Below are positions 59,563-64,000 of a stretch of DNA of 64,000 nt, piece by piece. The notes below the pieces were generated by a model, which saw only the letters and a program-made list of their open reading frames with translations, was not told where the DNA came from and did no database searches. Source of the stretch: Cricetomys ansorgei. Taxonomy: Eukaryota > Chordata > Mammalia > Rodentia > Nesomyidae. The translations under genes and the position numbers were made by a program. The stretch covers positions 5,085,501-5,149,500 of the forward strand of contig JAMJFZ010000711.1 of the NCBI GenBank assembly GCA_026225945.1. Reading direction: 5' to 3'. Numbering within the stretch: position 1 is the stretch's first letter; every line of letters starts with the position of its first letter.

Positions 59563-59997
59563 TTACTTCTTTTTAAAAAATGGATTGTTGTCTTGGCAAC
59601 ATCCACGTTCTCCCACGGCACACTGCACACACTTTTGTGCTTAGCATATTGTGTTCACAACTCTTGTTAATCTATATCTTTTGCCTTCTCTTTTGTCCAC
59701 TTCAATATGCATCAAAGTAAGGAAGAGCTCTGCGTATGGGTGGTGGTGATAGTTATGTAAACTATCCCAAGTGTCTGTGTCTTCTTGATGAGCAAATTAG
59801 AATATCAGATAAAAAGGCTTATTTCTTTTCATTGTGTTCATTTCAGAAGTCTGTAAACTGTAGCTAGAAGTTTATTTTGATCCTTCTTCCAGCTTACCTA
59901 CAAAGAGATTCAGAAGGTAACAATTTAATTCCTTCCTTTCTTTGGTACATAAATGGTGGCTGTAGAAAGGGTAAAAAATGAAAACATTAAGAAAAAC

Positions 59998-60530
59998 ATG
60001 GGCTGTGGAGATACCTCAGTCAGTTAAGTGTTTGCCTTACAATCATGAGGACCTTAGTTTGATCCCCAGAACCCATGTTTTTTTTAAAGAAAACTTGAGT
60101 GTGCTGTGCCAGGTGGTGGTGGCGCATGCCTTTAATCCCAGCACTCGGAAGCGGATCTCTGTGAGTTTGAGGCTAGCCTGGTCTACAGAGTGAGTTCCAG
60201 GACAGCCAGAGTTACAACAAAGAAACCCTGTCTTGAAAAAACAAAACAACTCCCTCCCCCCAAAAACAAAAACAAAAACAGAAACAAAAACAACCCAAGT
60301 GTGGTGGTGTTTGTTTGTCATTCCAGAACTGAGGAGGTAGAGACAATAGGTGGATCCCTTGGGCTTGCTGGCTGGCCAGCCTTGCCTTTTCGGCTGACTT
60401 CAGGCCAATGAAAGACATTTTATCACAACATGGTGGATAGGTTTTTGAGGAGTGACATCTGAGGTTGTTCTCTGGCTTCCACACATGGATTTATACACAT
60501 TTGTACATAAGCACACACATTAAAGAAAAG
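59998..60530 (+). repeat. B4-family SINE interrupted by a B1
   Basis: The left part is ID-like: 'atgggctgtggagatacctc', 'aatcatgaggaccttagttt' and 'gatccccagaacccatg' to about 60078. The right part resumes near 60297 with 'caagtgtggtggtgtttgtt', 'gcttgctggctggccagcct' and 'ggcttccacacatggattta'. A B1 lies between them. Confidence 0.8.
60105..60296 (+). repeat. B1 SINE inserted in a B4
   Basis: 'gccaggtggtggtggcgcat', 'gcctttaatcccagcactcg', 'gaggctagcctggtctacag' and 'agccagagttacaacaaaga', followed by an (AAAAAC)n tail to 60296. Confidence 0.95.
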
Positions 60531-60555
60531 AAAAAATACCTTCTTAACGGTCACT

Positions 60556-60625
60556 ATTGGCAGATGTGTAGCTCAGTGGTAGAGTTTGTATTCAATGTGT
60601 GTGTGTACACACCTTTTTTTCAGAA
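60556..60625 (+). repeat. ID-type SINE
   Basis: 'ggcagatgtgtagctcagtg' and 'gtagagtttgtattcaatgt' form a worn ID head followed by a GT run. Confidence 0.7.
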
Positions 60626-61345
60626 AAACAGAAAACAAAAAAATTTGTATGGTGGTTGTCTCCTATTCATATTTACTAGAGAACTAAAGGAAACATGATT
60701 CTGTTTTTTCCATTTGCAAACCAAGGCTAATTATCTATCTATAAATCTTCACTTGCCCTCACATGTGTCACTAACTCAAGTTGCTCTGCAACACTACCAC
60801 TGGTGAGAACCGTCTCCCGTCATCCATGCCTTTGCCAAGCCCATGGTTGTCATGTTTCTTCATGACCACATTTTATAGGCTGCCACTTCAGGAACAAACA
60901 GGTTGTTAATGTTAGATTTCCTTGGAAGCTTTCTTTGTTCAAAATGATTCAGGTACTTACTCTGAAAGGGGGCCTGAGAGAATGTAGACAGTTTTGAGGG
61001 TTTTTAATTCTAAAGACAGAAATTAGCTACTAAAATGATTCTCTTTGGGAATTGTAATGAGCCTAAGGGACCGACATTATCTTGTGACAAAAATCCATTC
61101 CTCAGTCTTCCTTTTGTTATAGATAATGAGATTTGAGATGGGGCTCTGGTGTTTGAAACAGTGGTGGAGATTCTGTTCAGGCAGAAGGTCTTTTGTGCAC
61201 TCAAGCCTTCTTTCTAATTCCTCTCTCTTCCCACTGTATTATAGAACATTTGTGGTTTTGAGTAGGAGAAAACATCTTTAAAAGGTATCATTAAGTTTTA
61301 ATTAAGTACGATTATTACTGATTCATATCCCTCCTCACCCAGTGC

Positions 61346-61348
<3 letters not shown>

Positions 61349-61386
<38 letters not shown>

Positions 61387-61398
61387 TGTTTGTGTTTG
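61349..61398 (+). repeat. (TG)n microsatellite
   Basis: About 17 TG units followed by a few 'tgtttg' units. Confidence 0.97.
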
Positions 61399-61399
61399 A

Positions 61400-64000
61400 G
61401 CCTTGATACAAGTGCCACCTTATGGATGTTTGCCATAGGGGTCCACATATGATAAAAAGCTTGCTATATTTGTCAACACCCAGTAAATTTGGCTGACTAC
61501 ATTGTGATTTAATAACCCAATTTAAACAAGGAACTACAAGCCAGACAATGGCTCTGACTCATCAGATAGGAAAGTAAGGAAGTACTTGTTATTCTTTGTC
61601 AATTTTTATCTCTATGCAGTTTGAAGCAGGGTCAGGCTGCAGACACTGTCCTTTTAAACACTCGGAAACCTCTGCCACTTCCTGACGCTAATGGCTTCTT
61701 CCTTTGAAAGTGCAGCTCGGGACACAATGTGGAAAAGCAGAGGTGACAGCTCTCTTGTCCTTGGTGCTGGTGGGCTTCCTTTCCCTTGACCATTGTCTTT
61801 CAGCGACAATGAGAAGTTCAGGATCAGAGGGGACTTGGAGTTTTTTGTCTGTGCTCTATCTAAGGCAGGAGTTCATACACTGAGCCTCTTTCTGATTGTG
61901 AGTGGATCTACCTTGCTCTTGCTTGTCTGTGGACCTAGAAGCTCTGCTGTAGGACTGAGGTTCTACTTTCCTAACACACAGCTCACAAGTGCAACTCTAG
62001 GCGATGATGTGCATTCCATGGCTTGACTTTTAAGTTCTATATCATCTATCCTTGGTCTTCTAATATGTCTTGACTCTCCATCTTTATTCAGCTCATGGAT
62101 AGCCGAAATAAGACTGCAAGTGATTTCTAAGTTCCATCAATAAACACACAAGACCTTGATGAAAATTGGCTTTGGTTCTCCAGCTAAGCACCTGAAGACT
62201 AAATGCTTATAATAATTCCTTAACATTCTTCCCGATGAAGGTATCACAGACTAGTAAAGATTAGGACAAATATTAATGTTACTACACCTTTCTAAAACTA
62301 CTTTGCTATTTTCTTGTGTCACTCTTAGCCTAGTTGTTCATGCTAGAAAACATTGGGACTGGCTAATTTCATCATCTTCACACTTACCCCCAAAATCCAG
62401 CCATTGAAAACTTTCATGATTTCTTCCTGGTTTATACTCACCCCTTTACCTCCAAGCCTTCCTTGTTGTGCTGCTGGCCAATCAGCTTAGGACCTTACTG
62501 CATGTTAGGCTGCTGCTATGCCATCGCGCCATACCCCAGCCCTCGTCTATGCCACTTCTTTACATTATTCGGGGTTACCACCTGTATTTCCTGGCTACAG
62601 TATAGCAGCCTTTCAGTCTCTCTGTTCTTCCAGCCTCAGACCAGCTTCTTTTTTCTAGTGCAGCCTTACTGGACACTGCTTAAATCCCAATTCTCCTACA
62701 ACATCTTTCACAGAGAGATGGTTCTGTTTAGGGGAAAGATACTTCTGTGTTTACTTAGACAGGATTCACAGGGAAAATTATGGGGGGGCATCAAAAGCAA
62801 AAAGAGCCCCTCACTCTACAGTCTGGGTGGACTTTCTCACCAATTAAGAGTCAAGAATGTTGTCACAACTGACAAAGTTCACTGTAAACATTGCCCTCGT
62901 AGCGATAGTATTTTTATAGAGAGATTTTAAATAAGAGTCCTAAGGTTTAAGCGGGGAGGTTGGAGCAGGGAAGGGAGGAGAAGTTGGGATTGAGGGAGGC
63001 TTGGCCAAAGCTAAGATGTTTGAAAAGCCAAAAACAATCCTGAAATTTGCTAAGTTAATTTAAAACTTAAATTTAAGAAAAAAAATGGCCAAGTGACTGC
63101 TCTCAGAAGTCACTTTTATTAAGTGAAAAATCCCAGCATTAGGAGTGGGCTCTGCCTCCCTATGAGTGGGTTAGGGAGGCCCTTGAAGCTTTCAAAACAT
63201 TGTAGGCAAATACCACAGCTGTTGATTGCCCAACACAACTAGATTATAAGAGCCTATAGCTGAAGATGCCACATGCTCTGGTTATAAGACAGAGAAAACA
63301 AACCAGATAGAGGCTTCCTTCCTGCTGGCTAACTTTCATTGTGTCAGAGGAGCCTTGCGGACTGCTGGAAGAGGATTGTCCTCAGCAGTCTCACTCAGCA
63401 GAGCTACCCGTTGGCCCGGACCACTGGTTAGTCTGGTAGTGGCAAGTCTGTTGTGGGAGCAGTCAACCTTTCTGATGGGATTTGTTTCAAAGGAGAGAAC
63501 CCACTTCTGGTACCATACACTCCATCAAAAGCCTGTTGTGGAAGTTTATTTTTAGTTGTGTTTAGAATACTGTTTTGTGCACTGCTGCATGAGGGGCTCC
63601 CTTTTGTATTGTCTGCAGGTGTTGGATTTATGTGGGGAGTATTTGATCACTCAGGATCTGCACATCCTATCAGTAGAACACCTGAAGAGTTCTGTATCAA
63701 TAAAAAAACACCTGAGCTCAGACACATGCAGTTCCACCATCCAGTATGGTGCTGGCCAGGATGGTGGTTCCCTCTGCTGAGGTCTGGCAGTGCTTCCACC
63801 TATGATTATGCCTCCTTGTCTTCTTGGTAAGCCTATACACTAGATGTACTACTAAATGGTGTGCCAAAGTGGGTTACTGCTATTGTGCCAGCCACATTCA
63901 ACATGGAGACAAGGATGAATGAGAAAGAAACTCCAGACCTCGCAGATTCCATTTTGTTTTGTTTTCTGCAAACCTGTCCAGATAGCAGTGAGGTGAGGCG
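61400..64000 (+). other. PRCP: Repeat-poor end of the window, nothing assigned
   Basis: About 2.6 kb of presumed PRCP intron 1 lacks young SINEs. Open frames at 61793-62026, 62463-62930 and 63453-63830 have no family features I recognise, and their starts lack paired splice sites that would join PRCP exon 1. The stretch 63350-63830 has an 'aataaa' at 63699 and could be an old LTR, but I cannot show it. Confidence 0.4.

Larger units (their letters stand above)
49362..64000 (+). other. PRCP: PRCP intron 1 (5' part)
   Basis: I looked for the next PRCP exon (starting VDHFGF in human) and did not find it, so the rest of the window is taken as intron 1. It holds the SINEs, MaLR-like LTR, microsatellites and tandem duplication listed separately. 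The stretches 49.4-50.7, 52.2-54.7, 55.1-56.0 and 61.4-64.0 kb have nothing I recognise. Confidence 0.7.

Noticed and set aside
62463..62930. 155-residue open frame in presumed PRCP intron 1
   Set aside because: The cysteine- and leucine-rich peptide has no domain I know, no good splice sites in phase with PRCP exon 1 and no supporting codon pattern. A chance open frame is likely.
63355..63830. Overlapping open frames near the right edge
   Set aside because: I considered a PRCP alternative exon or a retrocopy. No residue match to PRCP was found, and an 'aataaa' in the segment suggests an old LTR instead.

Overview
This is mammalian nuclear DNA from a muroid rodent. B1, B2, B4 and ID SINEs occur on both strands, there are Lx-type L1 fragments and rodent hAT/MaLR-like repeats, and spliced genes with vertebrate splice sites are separated by long introns. 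Most B1 copies carry a 'tgttgtaactctggctgtcc' variant rather than the form I recall as typical of house mouse ('tgtgtagccctggctgtcc'). I therefore suspect a muroid other than Mus or Rattus, but cannot name the species.

The window covers the RAB30 - DDIAS - PRCP neighbourhood (human 11q14.1, mouse chromosome 7 by recalled synteny). RAB30 lies on the + strand at the left: the last two coding exons (1433-1616 and 7378-7628) give residues 60-203 of the small GTPase. They are followed by about 8.6 kb of repeat-poor sequence that is probably its long 3' UTR. From about 16.3 to 30.6 kb is intergenic DNA made mostly of nested L1, SINE, LTR-like and DNA-transposon fragments. DDIAS lies on the - strand between about 30.68 and 48.53 kb. 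Its whole coding sequence can be assembled from four exons (40474-40362, 35686-35525, 34546-34429, 33480-31177; 898 codons plus stop), with a probable non-coding first exon ending at 48433. PRCP starts on the + strand at 49193. Only its first coding exon is visible, and the last 14.6 kb looks like its first intron.

DDIAS and PRCP are head to head and share the only CpG island in the window (about 48.33-49.42 kb), which is probably a bidirectional promoter. RAB30 and DDIAS converge tail to tail across the repeat-rich gap.

I found no sign of an undescribed multi-gene system. The observations most worth a second look are an apparent rodent frameshift that shortens the DDIAS C-terminus, an unusually polar signal-peptide region in PRCP, a solo LTR with a perfect 6-bp target duplication and intact core signals inside DDIAS intron 1, a second LTR nested in an L1, a diverged 160-bp tandem duplication in PRCP intron 1, and the lineage-specific B1 variant.
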